Of a stretch of 64,000 nucleotides of DNA, positions 11,355 to 22,854 are shown one piece after another. How positions within the stretch are numbered: position 1 is the stretch's first letter; each line of letters starts with the position of its first letter. Below the pieces are notes generated by a model. The model worked only from the letters and a program-made list of their open reading frames with translations, made no database searches and had not been told where the DNA came from. A program made the translations under genes and the position numbers. Source of the stretch: Saccharina japonica (lineage: Eukaryota; Sar; Phaeophyceae; Laminariales; Laminariaceae); contig MEHQ01000139.1 in the NCBI GenBank assembly GCA_008828725.1, positions 21,239-85,238 of the forward strand, in the 5' to 3' direction.

Positions 11355-12266
11355 TGATCGGGGAGGGGGGGGAGGGGGATGATGCAAACCAACATTTAGT
11401 GAAAACGGACCCGCTACCGAAAAACAGCGTATTGAAAACGGATTCCCTACCGGAAAACAGTGTATCATGGCTCGACGTATTGGGCATGCAGGTCACAACG
11501 CAAGGGCGTTGACACTCCTAAAAAACACTTAATCCAGGCAACCTCAGCCGCGTACAACATATCATTAGAAAAAATGTTCATGTTTTCGCCTATCGATTCT
11601 TGGTACTGCCGCATTGTCTTCGAGAAAGGGGCGGATATTCCCAACACAACAAAACCCGTCCTCCAGGTAAGTGGTGATTTTCGCAAGGGCGTCAAGGGCG
11701 CGAGACTGAACGCAACAGCGGCATTTTCACGCCTGACGAGGAAGATCGACGATGCATTCCACCAGCAGAATATGCGCTGTCTCAGTATCTAAAATGAGAC
11801 GCTATGCATACGGCGCATCGTTGTGAGGCTGCTCCGACTATTTTATATCGTCAACCACGAAAGTGAAAAATAAAGAAGGAAACAAAAAATAGGAAGCTTC
11901 AATTCGAAAACGATCACACCGTTTTCACGAAGTTGAATCTTATCGATGTGCAAGCAGCGCCGTACTATCGCGACTCCAGAAAATGTGCAAGTGACTCTAG
12001 TTTGGTCCTCGTGCACGGTAATAGGTTCGCGCTTCACCTTGCCCCATCTTTCTGCTATGCCTTTTGTTAACGTGGCGAAGGTGGACGCATAAAGACTAGC
12101 CCCCCCGCGTGTGGCGAAGCAGCATATTGGAGACAATACATAAACTGCGAAGTCTTGTCTTGAAAAAGCTGCAACCCGGGGGTGGAACCTTCGCCTTGGA
12201 CTCGGCGGCACAACATAAATAAGCCTTGTGGATGTTTGCGGTCTGTGAAAAATGCCATTTTGTTTT
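11355..12266. repeat. Repeat module M, second copy
   Basis: Paralog of 4356-5251, joined on the right to a B segment as in that copy. Contains the direct motif GAAAACGGA...CTACCG twice near 11400-11455. No coding frame conserved between the two copies, so not treated as a gene. Confidence 0.7.
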
Positions 12267-12745
12267 TTTGGCTCAAGAATGTGTAGCATATAAATTTTAC
12301 ACAGTAAAATGATGCTAGAAAGGCACCCACATGGTACAATGGGATACGATGCCCAAACAACTAACGGCAGATAAACACCCTTCGGCAAGCCCGCTACGTT
12401 GACCGTTTCGGCCGCGTATGTAGCCACCGAAGAGAAACGGGAAAACACTGCTGCACGTTTCTGCTAACTATGTTACACTAAGAAGGAAAAAAAAACTTAT
12501 GCTCCCCCCCCCCCCCCCCCCTCTCTTGAATGTTAGGGTGGGATGGTGGGGAAACATAATCAAACCTGAGTACCAATGCCTATGCTCGCTGCACCTTCCC
12601 TTGCGCTCTGCGTGCTGCTCTTCAGTTCGCTTCCCTGCGCACCAACAAGTGTTAAACTCCCGAAGACCCTTCCCTCAAAGCTTTTCACCGTGTTTCGTAT
12701 CACGACCCCTCCCCCCTCCAACAATCTTGCCTTAGCAAAATACAC
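12267..12745 (-). mobile_element. Isolated A-B terminal segment of the DIRS-order element
   Basis: Read on the minus strand, an A repeat (12745-12573), a G-rich run (complement of C18 at 12505-12522), then a B segment (about 12450-12267). No internal genes lie on either side, so this looks like a recombined end, comparable to a solo LTR. 7079-7400 has the same A-next-to-B arrangement. Confidence 0.55.
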
Positions 12746-12771
12746 CTACTCCATCTATCTGTTATATATAG

Positions 12772-13194
12772 TTCGTCTGATGCCCAAAAAACAATAGTTT
12801 AATCAAGTAATCTTTGATGCCCACTTTATCATAGCAACTTGGAGTGGAGCAAAAGCAAACAAAAAAAATATCCTTTTTTTTCCCCACACATTCAAAGCAC
12901 GCTTCTCCCTACGCCGGCATGCCCGGCACCGTCTTCTTACGTCGCAGGCTGGCATACTGTAGTACAACTCGTACGTGCGCCGTGCTTGTCGTCGTGGCCA
13001 CAGCGATTCGCGGCTGCTCTACGTACGAGTATTGCAGCAGTGCCGTTGCTACTTTTAATCTTTGCTAAGATTGTATCGTCCATCTTCGCTCTGGTCATCT
13101 ACTCGTATCGTATGATACGTACGTCGTCTTCTGTCACCGTGCGCGATGAAAGCACCACTGCTTTAGAAACGGACGGGGTCTCTGAAGGCTATAG
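12772..13194 (+). repeat. Repeat R, single arm
   Basis: Starts AGTTCGTCTGATGCCC and ends GGGGTCTCTGAAGGC. The same sequence forms the two arms of the palindrome at 15150-16065 and a single arm at 35130-35657, with a short end piece at 38050-38120. At 13195 it runs directly into a G repeat. No gene. Confidence 0.75.
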
Positions 13195-13629
13195 ACACGC
13201 CGGGGTCAGGCAAGGTCTTATGATCAGAGGCTATCCCCCTTCTAGCCCAGAAGGGGGCCTGACCAAAGCACCAATCCCAGGTGCTAGATAGGTAAACAGA
13301 GTTGTATTATATTTCAAACGAGTAACTACTCGTACTCGAACATATCCCCGGTCCCCCATCAGCATCCTTATAGATACGAATGGAAACCCCAGAAGGGGGC
13401 CTGACCAGGCACCAATCCCAGGTGCTAGATAGGTAAACAGAGTTGTATTATATTTCAAACGAGTAACTACTCGTACTCGTACATATCCCCGGTCCTCCAT
13501 CAGCATCCTTAAGATACGAATGGAAACCCCTGATATGTTTGAATCCACCACACTCATGATGATATCCTTCAACGGTTGATCGCACTAAACAAGGTCAGTA
13601 CCTACTGCTCTGGTGCTCTACTGTCTACA
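13195..13629. repeat. G-family repeat with an internal 142-bp tandem duplication
   Basis: Opposite orientation to the copy at 2807. The section from CCAGAAGGGGGCCTGACC to ...GGAAACC is duplicated (13247-13388 and 13389-about 13528). Ends at CTACTGTCTACA (13629). The next 90 bp (ATGCCCCCAAAAGCAAG...) are shared with 33128-33215. Confidence 0.75.
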
Positions 13630-14366
13630 ATGCCCCCAAAAGCAAGTTACTACTCAAAGTAGATATCTCAACGAGCTTTGATAAAAAGTAAGCACCAACT
13701 CTATAACATCAAACTACAGTAGCTAAGGAACAAGAGGCCCTCCCGCCCCCACGGCGGTAGCGCCATTAAAGCAAGTAGTAATGGAGATGATAGAGGCTCA
13801 AATTAAAAATAATATGTAGGTATAAATAGGAAACAAATTGACTACGAATATTCTTAATATAAATATACAAATATATGGTGAAGGAAATAGAAACGATGGG
13901 GATTATGCTGTCGGATGGCAAAGATAATAATAATATGGGGATTGACTCCGAATCAATGCGGGTTGTTTGATGAAAAACATATTTACAATACGAGTAGATG
14001 TGGCCAGTGGGGGCTGGCTGCTTCCTGAGAGCACGTTGTTTGTTGTTATCGGCTGTCTCGCGGTCATCGCGAAAGGGGCTTGCAAAATTGCTCGCGAGAC
14101 TGGCTGTACTGATGGTCGAGATCATTTGGCTCGTGCATGCATGCATACCGATTTTTTCGTGAAAAATATTACGATAGGGCACAACTACTACTCTGCAGCA
14201 TTGATTGCTGGCTGTGCTACGTACGTACGTCGTACAGTAGGCACATTGAACGCACGTGTCATACGTACCAGCTGATACATACGACACTGTACTCTGTACC
14301 ATGGTATTATGGCAGCGCGCGTAAATCCGCACTAAAAACAGTCTAAAAAAAGCGAGGCAGATCTCA

Positions 14367-14394
14367 TAAATCCGCCCTTCAGGGCGGATTTACG
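14367..14394. repeat. Near-perfect hairpin
   Basis: AAATCCGCCCT, a 2-nt loop, then AGGGCGGATTT: an 11-bp stem. Related AAATCCGCAC motifs lie just upstream. The paralogous segment near 34450 keeps only the upstream motif. Confidence 0.7.
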
Positions 14395-14939
14395 AGCACT
14401 GCCATGGTAGTGGATAAAACAGTTGATTTGTACGTCCGTATATACATAAGCACTTTTCATACGTGCACAGGCAGCAGTAACTGTTTTGCTGGGGGATGAC
14501 ATATTATCCCTCCCCCCCCTGGGAGGCTGGGAGGGGTTCATTGTGTCCCCGGAAATACGGGAATGCGCTGATCGTGTCCCCGGGTATACGTACGGCAGCA
14601 GTGTGATCGTCGCACTGCTGCAGCAGCCTACTACTAGTACGTAATCAACACATTTTTCGTACGTACTTATATGATACAACAGGCATATTGTATGTACGTA
14701 CGTACGTACGTGCACAGACAGCATGATGACAGCATGATGCAGGCTCATGAGAATATCACATGAGCATGTCACCTGCTTTGAACGTGATGTATCGTCGAAG
14801 AGCTATGATGGTGTCTCGCGGCACGGTCTAGCCTGGTATACTGTATCTGGTATCACATTACGAGTATGGCGCCGCGTTCGACAAAATTGTGTATTTCTTG
14901 CCATCCATTGGAGAGTGATCGAGATTTGTTCAGTTGTAA

Positions 14940-15110
14940 ACCAGCAAACACAACCATCACCACCACCACCAGCGACACGTTTGTGCTGCTTGCTGCTGGT
15001 GCTCAGCTGGTGGTGGTGGTGGTGGTGGTGGTGGTGGTGGCGGTGCTTGACTTGAGGACGGTTGTTGGTGCTCTCTGGTACCTGCTACCTGGTACCTGGT
15101 ATGGGGTGTA
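14940..15110. repeat. (CCA)n ... (TGG)n hairpin segment, copy 1
   Basis: A CCACCA run, a short spacer with GCTGCTGGTGCTCAGC, then a TGG run, followed by repeated GGTACCTG motifs. The same arrangement recurs at 34965-35105 and 57870-58020. The two runs are complementary and can form a long stem. Confidence 0.75.
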
Positions 15111-15149
15111 ATACGTACGAGTGCTTGTTTTCCTCAGGACCACCCCTGG

Positions 15150-16065
15150 TACCTGGTAAATAGGCCATGCAACATGACCAAGCTTCACGAACTCGGGACA
15201 GCTTTGAACACGAGCAGAGATAGGAGGAGGGGATGTTATTTAGGGGCCTTCAGAGAGCCCGTCCGTTTCTAAAGCAGTGGTGCTTTTGTCGCGCACGGTG
15301 ACAGAAGGCGACGTACGTATCATACGATACGAGTAGGGGACCAGAGCGAGGATGGACGATACAATCTCAGCAAATATTAAAAGTAGCAACCGCACTGCTG
15401 CAATACTCATACGTAGAGCAGCCGCGGATCGCTGTGGCCACGACAAGCACGGCGCACGTACGAGTTGTACTACAGCAGTATGCCAGCCTGCGAGGTAAGA
15501 AGACGGTGCCGGGCATTCCGGCGTAGGAAGAAGCGTGCTTTGAATGTGCGGGAGGAAAAATATATATATTTTTTTGTTTGCTTTTGCTCCACTCTTAGTT
15601 GCTATGATAAAGTGGGCATCAAAGATCACTTGATTCAATTATTGTGTTTTAAAAAAAATAAACACGTTCAAAACGCACGCTTCTCCCTACGCCGGCATGC
15701 CCGGCACCGTCTTCTTACGTTGCAGGCTGGCATACTGTAGTACAACTCGTACGTGCGCCGTGCTTGTCGTCGTGGCCACAGCGATCTGCATCTGCTCTAC
15801 GTACGAGTATTGCATGCAGCAGTGCAGTTGCTATTTTTAACCTTTGCTGAGATTGTATCGTTCATCCTCGCTCTGGTCGTACTCGTATCGTATGATACGT
15901 ACGTCGCCTTCTGGTCACCGTGCGCGACGAAAGCACCACTGCTTTAGAAACGGACGGGGTCTCTGAAGGCCCCTAGATAACATCCCCTCCTCCCGCTTCT
16001 GCTCGTGTTCAAAGCCGTCCCGAGTTCGCGAAGCTTGGTCATGTTGCATGGGCCTACTTACCAGA
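15150..16065. repeat. Large imperfect palindrome made of two R arms
   Basis: Left arm about 15150-15549 (minus sense), spacer of about 115 bp with GATAAAGTGGGCATCAAAG, right arm about 15665-16065. The arms match across CATGTTGCATG, TAACATCCCCTCC, CACCGTGCGCGA, CGGCATGCCCGGCACCG, with scattered differences. The open frames inside are mirror images of each other and not gene-like. In paralogous copy 2 only the left arm is found (35130-35560). Confidence 0.8.
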
Positions 16066-16483
16066 GATCTTATGAACAGGGTGACTTTGTGATATTTGCA
16101 TGGGAGATCGCTACGGTGATCTCCGACAAGATGTTACCGGGCACTTCCTATGTATGTGCAGGTACGAGTATACGAGTTCATATACATACGACAGAGCACT
16201 CTCCCGTGCCACACTGGTGATGGTACTCGTATACGTACTGATGATGTATCACAGCAGACAGTGTCGAGTTGACGTATGTATTGTATGTGTGGTGTCTGGT
16301 ATGTACGAATCTGGTATCAACTACGTATTCGCGTCGTATATACGTACGAGTATACTTGACGTATTATATGATATGAGTTGTTGTTTGGTATCCACGACCC
16401 GGCTTCAAGAGCAAGACAATGTGTGTTACCGGGCACTTCCTATGCATGTGCAGGTATACGAGCATATATACCACACCCTGGAC

Positions 16484-18772
16484 AATAGGCAATAGTCTAA
16501 TTATCTATTAATAGTTTCCTATTACAATTGACTGGCAATTGTTGTCGCCAATTCCAATTAATTGGAACGCATTGAGCTCTATGGTAGAGACAGTTTTTCT
16601 ATTAACAGACACCCACCAGGCCCTATCGTCAACCCAATTTATGCTAATATACACCCATCTACATTAATGGTTGAAGTAGTTGCTATTACCAGTTACCAAC
16701 GAAATCCCATTGGTGAACCCGTAGTATATTGAAATATAATATACCATTCTATTGTAACGCTAATGGACAATTGCAGAATATTTTCGATGCCAATGGTGCT
16801 GGCAATTCCATTTAACTTATATTCTCCTAAATAAATTGTGCTGGCAATTCTATTCAATTGACACCCCTCTAAATAAACTGTGTTGGCAATTCCAATCAAT
16901 TGACATCCTCTCAAATAAATTGTGCTGGCAATTCCATTTAATTGACATCCTCCCAAATAAATTATGCTGGCAATTCCATTTAATTGGCGTAAATGGAATT
17001 GCAATTGTGCTGGCAATTCCATTTAATTGACATCCTTCTAAATTAATTGCGCGGGCAATTCCATTTAATAGGCATCTTTCTAAATAATTGTCCTGGCAAT
17101 TTCATTTATTTGGCAGGGTTCGAAATAAATTGCCCAGACAATCATGCATTTCTATTTAATAGACAATATTATGTTACCGGTCAATTGATTCCGGACGCTG
17201 CAATTGAAATTTGACACATCAATGTATGTATGCATGAGGAAGCTATTCCTTAAAGTTGCAAAGGCAAACGATTCGTGAGGCTGTCTAGCAATTGGAATTG
17301 CCGGACCGACTGATTCATGAAGCAGTCTATTAAATGGCATCGACCAGACAACATATTTCGGAGGCTGCCCATTAGATTAAATATATCGGACAAAATGTTT
17401 GGCGGCCGATTAATCACTAGGAAAACGTTTTTACATGCCTTTTCTGCTTAAGCCTTGGACAATAGGCATCGCAATAGACTATTGCGCCTACAATAGACCC
17501 ACCGAAAAGTCTATTAAATGAAATGAGGCGGACAATTGATTTTTACCATATTGCCGCACTTGGAATTACAAAGACAACAACATATTGTAGTCCACCTACT
17601 AATTGGAATTGCTTAGGTAATTGCTTTAGAGCTCTGTTAATTAACTGGCATTGTCTCCTGCAATTTGTTCGCTCCGGAGACTCCAATACTCTATTACTTC
17701 TTCAATAGGATATGGGACCTACCCACAATGGACTATTGCTTTTACGATAGATCTTCCGGAAGTCCATTTAAATGGAATTGGTCGAGATACTGCTTTTGTG
17801 GTGCATCTATTAATAGGAATGGTTCGGCCAATAGGTTTGTGTCCTGGCCGTCCAATAGATATTGTTTCAACTATTATTTTCTGGTCTTGTCTCACAATTG
17901 GAATGGTTCAATCAAACCGTTTCCGCTCTCACCTTCCAATTGGAAGTGTTTCAATAATTTCGTTCTGTTCCTTTCCATGAATAGGAATGGTCGGATCAAT
18001 AGATTTCTGCCCTGACCTTCCACTTGAATCTTTTCAACAGTTAGTTTCAGGTCTTGCCTATCGATAGGAGTGGTTTGGTCAATAGGTTTCTGTGCTGACT
18101 TTCCAAATTAAATGTTGGTTGGATCAATGGGCTTTGTCCTGACCTTCCAATTGTTAGTGTTCGATTTTTTTTCTGACCTCGACAATTCCAATTAATAGAC
18201 CGTACTTGAAATCATTTGGTTGGACAGTTTCAATTGGTAGACAACACTCGAAAAGAATTGGCTATACAAATCTGACGGATAGATCTCACTCAAATATTTT
18301 GACTGGGCAATTCCAATTAATAGAAATCACTCGAAATCATTTAGTTGGACAATTGCATTTAATAGATAGCATTTAAAATCAAGTTTCTCGGCAATTCCAA
18401 TTAATAGCCAGCACCCGACATCAATTGTAGGCACAATTCCAATTAGTAGGCAGCACCAAAAATCAGTTGCCCCGACAATTTCAAATAGTATCCTTCAATC
18501 GAAATCATTTGGTAGGGCAAATCCAATTAATAGACAGCATCCGAAATCAGTTGTAGCCACACTAGACTAATGTAATGGGAATGGTCCAAATAATTGTGCA
18601 GGCAATTCCAATTAATTGACAGCACCCAAAATCAATTGTCTGGACAATTCCAATTGGTAGGCAGCATCCAAAATTAATTACGCGGACCATTCAAATAAAG
18701 ATACTTCAATCAAAATAATTTGGTTGGGCAATTCCAATTAATAGACTACACCCAAAACTAATTGTAGTCAGC
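16484..18772. repeat. AT-rich degenerate satellite insertion (2.3 kb)
   Basis: Dozens of diverged units containing GGCAATTCCAATTAAT, CAATTG and TCGAAATCA, with spacing of roughly 40-65 bp. In 17560-18170 the units mainly read as the complement (ATTGGAATTG), so part of the array is inverted. Base composition differs sharply from both sides. Copy 2 lacks it: CAGGTATACGAG continues within about 35 bp to CACTCTCTCGTACACTGG. No genes. Confidence 0.85.
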
Positions 18773-19592
18773 ACAGCACTCTCTCGTACACTGGCGACGG
18801 TGACTGTTCACCCTAGCCAAGGCCAGTCGTTGAGCAAGATCGTTTATATTTACGCAGGGATGTGTTCATGCACGGGATGCTCATACTCGTATGTTGGCCT
18901 TTATCTAGAGTTCAGAAATCCGCCGACATTACGACGTATAATACTGAGAACCGAGGATAGCTTTGACCCTACACGCTTTGTGCTAGAGCTGTCGACGTTG
19001 TTTACTCTTCTTTAATTCCGGAGTTATTCGATTGACAGTTTTGTCTTCTCCTGTCTTCTTCAGCGTATTAAATATTATCATTATTATCATTATCATATTT
19101 GCCATCCGACAATGTGCAGCATGAGCTTCAGCGTTGACCACTCATAACATTCCCGAAAGCAGAAATCCACGGAAACAAAGGAAACCTACGAGTATGCGCA
19201 AAGTCTAACTGTTTGGCAGCTCTTTTATCTTCGGTTGTGTTCATGCTACGAATTATTGTAATAATATTTCTTCCCCTATGTTCCACTCTGTTATCATTTT
19301 ACTTTTTTGTTATTTTTCTCTTGCATGCGCGCGCGATCACGGGGTTGCTGCATTATATGATGATTCACGCATGGAACACTAAGCGACTCATCAAAACCAT
19401 GCAAGTATATATATGCGCAAAATGGGGGACAAGGGGATCTATGGGTATGTCTCAACTGTTCGTCTTTCCATCCATTATTTGACTTATACTGGTAGGTATA
19501 TTGTAAATGGCATACCAGGTTTTATTACAGTAGTATTTCATTTTTGTCACCCGACAATGTGTACGTAGCCTTATTATGAATAGTGAAAATTA

Positions 19593-20083
19593 CAGGGTTC
19601 TTTACGGTCCGGTTTTCCTTTTTGCCCTCTTGAAAACCGCACCGCACCGCACCGTAGGTTTTGCGATTTCGGAAAACCGCACCAACCCGCACCGTAGGAA
19701 AAAAAATATAAACAAACCGCACCGTAGGGTTCACGGCATCTGAAAACCGCACCGAACCGCACCGTACAATTACCGATTTCTGAAAACCGCACCGAACCGC
19801 ACCGTAGGATGCATGGCAAAAACGAACCGCACCGTAAGGTTTTCAAAATCTGAAAACAGCACCGAACCGCACCATAAGATTCCCGATTTCTGAAAACCGC
19901 ACCGAACAGCACCATAGGATTCCTGATTTCTAGAAACCACACCGAACCGCACCGTAGGATACATGAAAAAACCAAACCGCACCCCAATAGTTTTGCTTTA
20001 TAAAAACCGCACCGAACCGGACCGTAGGATTTTCGAAACAAAAAATCGCACCGTGCACGGACGGTTAACCGTAAAGAACCCTG
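19593..20083. mobile_element. Non-autonomous hAT-type MITE filled with a 40-bp satellite
   Basis: Perfect 16-bp TIRs CAGGGTTCTTTACGGT (19593-19608 and complement 20068-20083), flanked by a perfect 8-bp duplication GAAAATTA (19585-19592, 20084-20091). An 8-bp duplication and ends starting CAGGG are typical of hAT transposons. The interior is a tandem array of about 40-bp units around CCGCACCGAACCGCACCGTA. The long minus-strand frame it creates is a repeat artefact. It would need a hAT transposase from elsewhere. Confidence 0.92.
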
Positions 20084-20552
20084 GAAAATTACTGCTGCTG
20101 TGTGCCAACATGATTCACCCAGGCCCCAATAAGTCCACACCTAAAACGGCGATTTGCAACCGCCGAATACTACGAAAACCAGGTGCCCACCTCACGTGTT
20201 CAATTAGCCCTACACCTTCAACCTCCTCCCCGTTGACTTCCGAGGAAGCATCGAGCGACAACCCCCTCTCCATATAATTTCCTTGTTTGCAAGCTGCTAC
20301 TTTATGATGGTTATCCTGCCTTGAGACTAGAAACAGCAATCCTTCGATATTGTTTGCCCAAATAACCCCAATATTCTTGACATCCGACAATGTGTAGCAT
20401 GACTTCAACGTTNATAACTCATAGTAAGCACCCGAAATAATAAAACAACGGAAATAAAAGTAGCGCTCCTTCCTATTGAGTATTATTTTATACGAGCCGC
20501 TCACACTTGTGGCCCTACCGCCGTGGGGGCGGGGGGGCCTCTTATTCCCTAG

Positions 20553-22379
20553 TATAATATTTTAAAGCACGCAAGCAGTCCCTCTTCTTCCTGCAACACC
20601 TTGGCATTGGCCTTGAGTTCTGCAGGCGTCAGATATCTGCGTGGGCAGCAGATATCGAAATACGATGCGAGGCGCCATCACATTGTCGTGATATAATAAG
20701 GATGGTACAAATAAACTGATGTACAGGTAATTGTCCTATCCGAAGCATGGGTGCCGGGCATATCCGCAACCATGCGGGAGCCCTTGTAACCTGGTCCACA
20801 ATCCACATCCGATAACTGTTAAACGCAATCCACCGATTAGGTAAAGTGGCACACTATGTTATGCCGGCATCCAGGCGGAGCCCTTTAAGCCGACAAACAA
20901 TACAAAGCCGATCCACCCACTCACTGCAACAACAAACAGTAGTGTGATTTCAGTTGTACAGCACCACAGTAGAGTACGTACAGCAGTAAGTAGTAGCAGT
21001 AACAATATAGCACGTACGTACAGCAGTAGTAGTATATTATAGTAGTAGCAGTAGTAGTATATTATGGTAGTAGCAGTAGTAGTATATTATAGTAGTAGTA
21101 GTGTTAGTAGTAGTAATAGTAGTAGTAGTTGTATAGTAGCAGTGCAGCAACAGGTACACCCATCCACTACAACATGTTACAGTAGTGTGAATCACAGCAG
21201 CACAGCAGTACGTACAGCAGCAGTACGTACAGCAGTAGTAGTGGTAGTAGTATAGTAGTAGTAGTAGTGGGCGGCGGATGCTACGGATATTGTACAGCAA
21301 CCACACCGTCTTACCGCATGATACGTCCAGCAGTGGTTCGGCAGCAGAGAGGGGAGAGGGGCTTATAAATAATGTAGTGGTACCCTGCCGAACTATGCCA
21401 CCACAGATGGTATGATAGGGCGGGAGCGGTATAATAGCGAAACAGTTCAAAGAATAACTGGAACTGGGCTACAATCCACACCCTATCTATACTCGTAGCG
21501 CAATTCACAGATCAGGTGAATTAAATTAACGCACTATCTGCCGGCATCCATGCGGAGCCCTTGTAGCAGAAAAAAAAATGGGGCCGACCACCACGAACAG
21601 GTACGAAGGCAGTCATCCACGTGCCAACCGACCCACCGACACCCACCCTATCTATACTCGTAGCGCAAGTCACAGATCAGGTAAAATAAATTAACGCACT
21701 ATCTGCCGGCATCCATGCGGAGCCCTTGTAGCAGAAAAAAAAATAGGTCCGACCACCACGAACAGGTACGAAATACGTACCAACCGACCCACCGACATCC
21801 ACCCACCCACTTCAACAGTATATTGTAGTATACAGCAGCACAGTACGTACAGCAGCAGTAGTAGTATTTTGTTATTGCACGGCCAAGGAAACGGGTTGGC
21901 GTGCTTATATTCCACAAGTGTATGTACTCGTAACCATTTATGGGTTTTGATGTCTGATTTCGAGTATTTAGGTTTGTCACAAAAATGTGGAAGATTGAAC
22001 GAAGGAAATCGACAGCGCCTATTTGCAGCACGATAGACCTACGATATCAACATAGACTCAGCCCACGGCCAACCCGCTTCGTGTCGGATAAAGCCAACGA
22101 GTGAAGATGACGGCCTCGAAGGCATAAGGTGGATCCATGGTCTAGGGGGCGATATATTGCCGGCGGCGTCCTACGCTCTTCTCCTGGATCATAGAGAACG
22201 CAATGTCTCACCGCTGGTAAAAATTAGACGAAGATGGTGGAAGAGAAATGGCAATGGACTTTACTGGTCGGCACGATTTGGCGCATACATACGCATAGCT
22301 GTATACCGCAGATTTGAAGTCGTGGGACTGTCACCGTCGAGCAGAATCCACGAAGCAGACCGCAACATAGATTTTTTTG
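20553..22379. repeat. Right flank of the duplicated segment: tandem blocks and AGT microsatellite
   Basis: From 20920 this is almost identical to 40271-41730 at an offset of 19,351 bp. It contains an AGT/AGC-rich microsatellite (about 20985-21270), several direct copies of a block with GCCGGCATCCATGCGGAGCCC (near 20760, 20870, 21540, 21705) and a unit of the array amplified at 41990-43010 (22190-22375). The six-frame translations are low complexity. No gene is supported. Confidence 0.8.
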
Positions 22380-22606
22380 AAAAAACGCTCAAACCAATAC
22401 CAAACCTCTGCTCGCTGCACCTCCCCTTGCGCTCTGCGTGCTGCTCTGCTGTTCGCTTCGCTGCTCGCCAGCAAGTGTCCAGCTTTCACAGCACTTTCCC
22501 ATAACGCCTTCCACTTTATTACAACCCCTTTTCCCTCCCACATTCTTGCCACTTCAAAATTGCACAAACTCCATATTCGAAATGAATTTGAATATATTAA
22601 TTTGTT
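22380..22606 (-). repeat. Terminal repeat A2 (3' end of copy A)
   Basis: Starts AAAAAACGCTCAAACC and ends CGAAATGAATTTGAATATA. Almost identical to A1 (28676-28890) in the same orientation. It also ends the duplicated segment, since the equivalent A at 41735-41947 stops matching right after TATTAATTT. Confidence 0.75.
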
Positions 22607-22614
22607 GTATTATA

Positions 22615-22800
22615 GGCTCAAGAATTGTGGAATTATTTTACGCAGTAAAAATGATGCCTAGACGGCACCCACATGGTACAATGGGATACCCTGCTCCCAG
22701 AAAACTAAACACAGAAAAACCCCTTCGGGCTAACCCGCTACGTTTACGTTTCGGCCCCGTACCGCCGAGAAAAAACGGAAACCCTGGCCACACTTTTCTC
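22615..22800 (-). repeat. B segment of the DIRS-order element
   Basis: Non-coding block between the recombinase stop and A2, with GGCTCAAGAATTGTGG, ATGGTACAATGGGATAC, CTTCGGGCTAACCCGCTACG and CGTTTCGGCCCCGTACCG. Also found at 4197-4355, 5252-5429, 6920-7078, 12267-12450 and 50460-50640. It is the most conserved non-coding part of the family, so perhaps a recombination or RNA signal. Confidence 0.7.
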
Positions 22801-22854
22801 CACTGGGCAAGCCCGATTACGTCTAAAGCTCACCTTCTCACTCCTCTTCCCGCT

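Larger units (their letters stand above)
13723..20552. mobile_element. Long-TIR non-autonomous unit, copy 1 (6.8 kb)
   Basis: Left end 13723-13765 and right end 20510-20552 are inverted copies of a 43-bp GC-rich motif (AAGAGGCC..CCCGCCCCCACGG). In copy 2 (33379-39939), inverted similarity continues inward (GCAAGTAGTAATGGAGAT, ACAAATTGAC, ATAGAAACGATGGGGA, TGTCGGATGGCAAAGAT) for roughly 250-400 bp with gaps. No transposase-like frame is present. Homology between the copies also extends outside the inverted ends, so a segmental duplication may have moved the whole block. Copy-specific insertions: AT-rich satellite (16484-18772) and hAT MITE (19593-20083). Confidence 0.55.

Noticed and set aside
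13231..13572. 113-codon minus-strand frame with an internal peptide repeat
   Set aside because: Non-coding G repeat with a 142-bp internal duplication; other G copies do not keep the frame.
19574..20140. 188-codon minus-strand frame with YGAVRCGF repeats
   Set aside because: Produced by the 40-bp satellite inside the hAT MITE; the frame runs across both TIRs and flanks.
21037..21450. 137-codon minus-strand frame rich in Tyr, Cys and Thr, duplicated at 40388-40801
   Set aside because: Its conservation between the two loci is explained by near-identical duplicated DNA, and the sequence is an AGT microsatellite translation.
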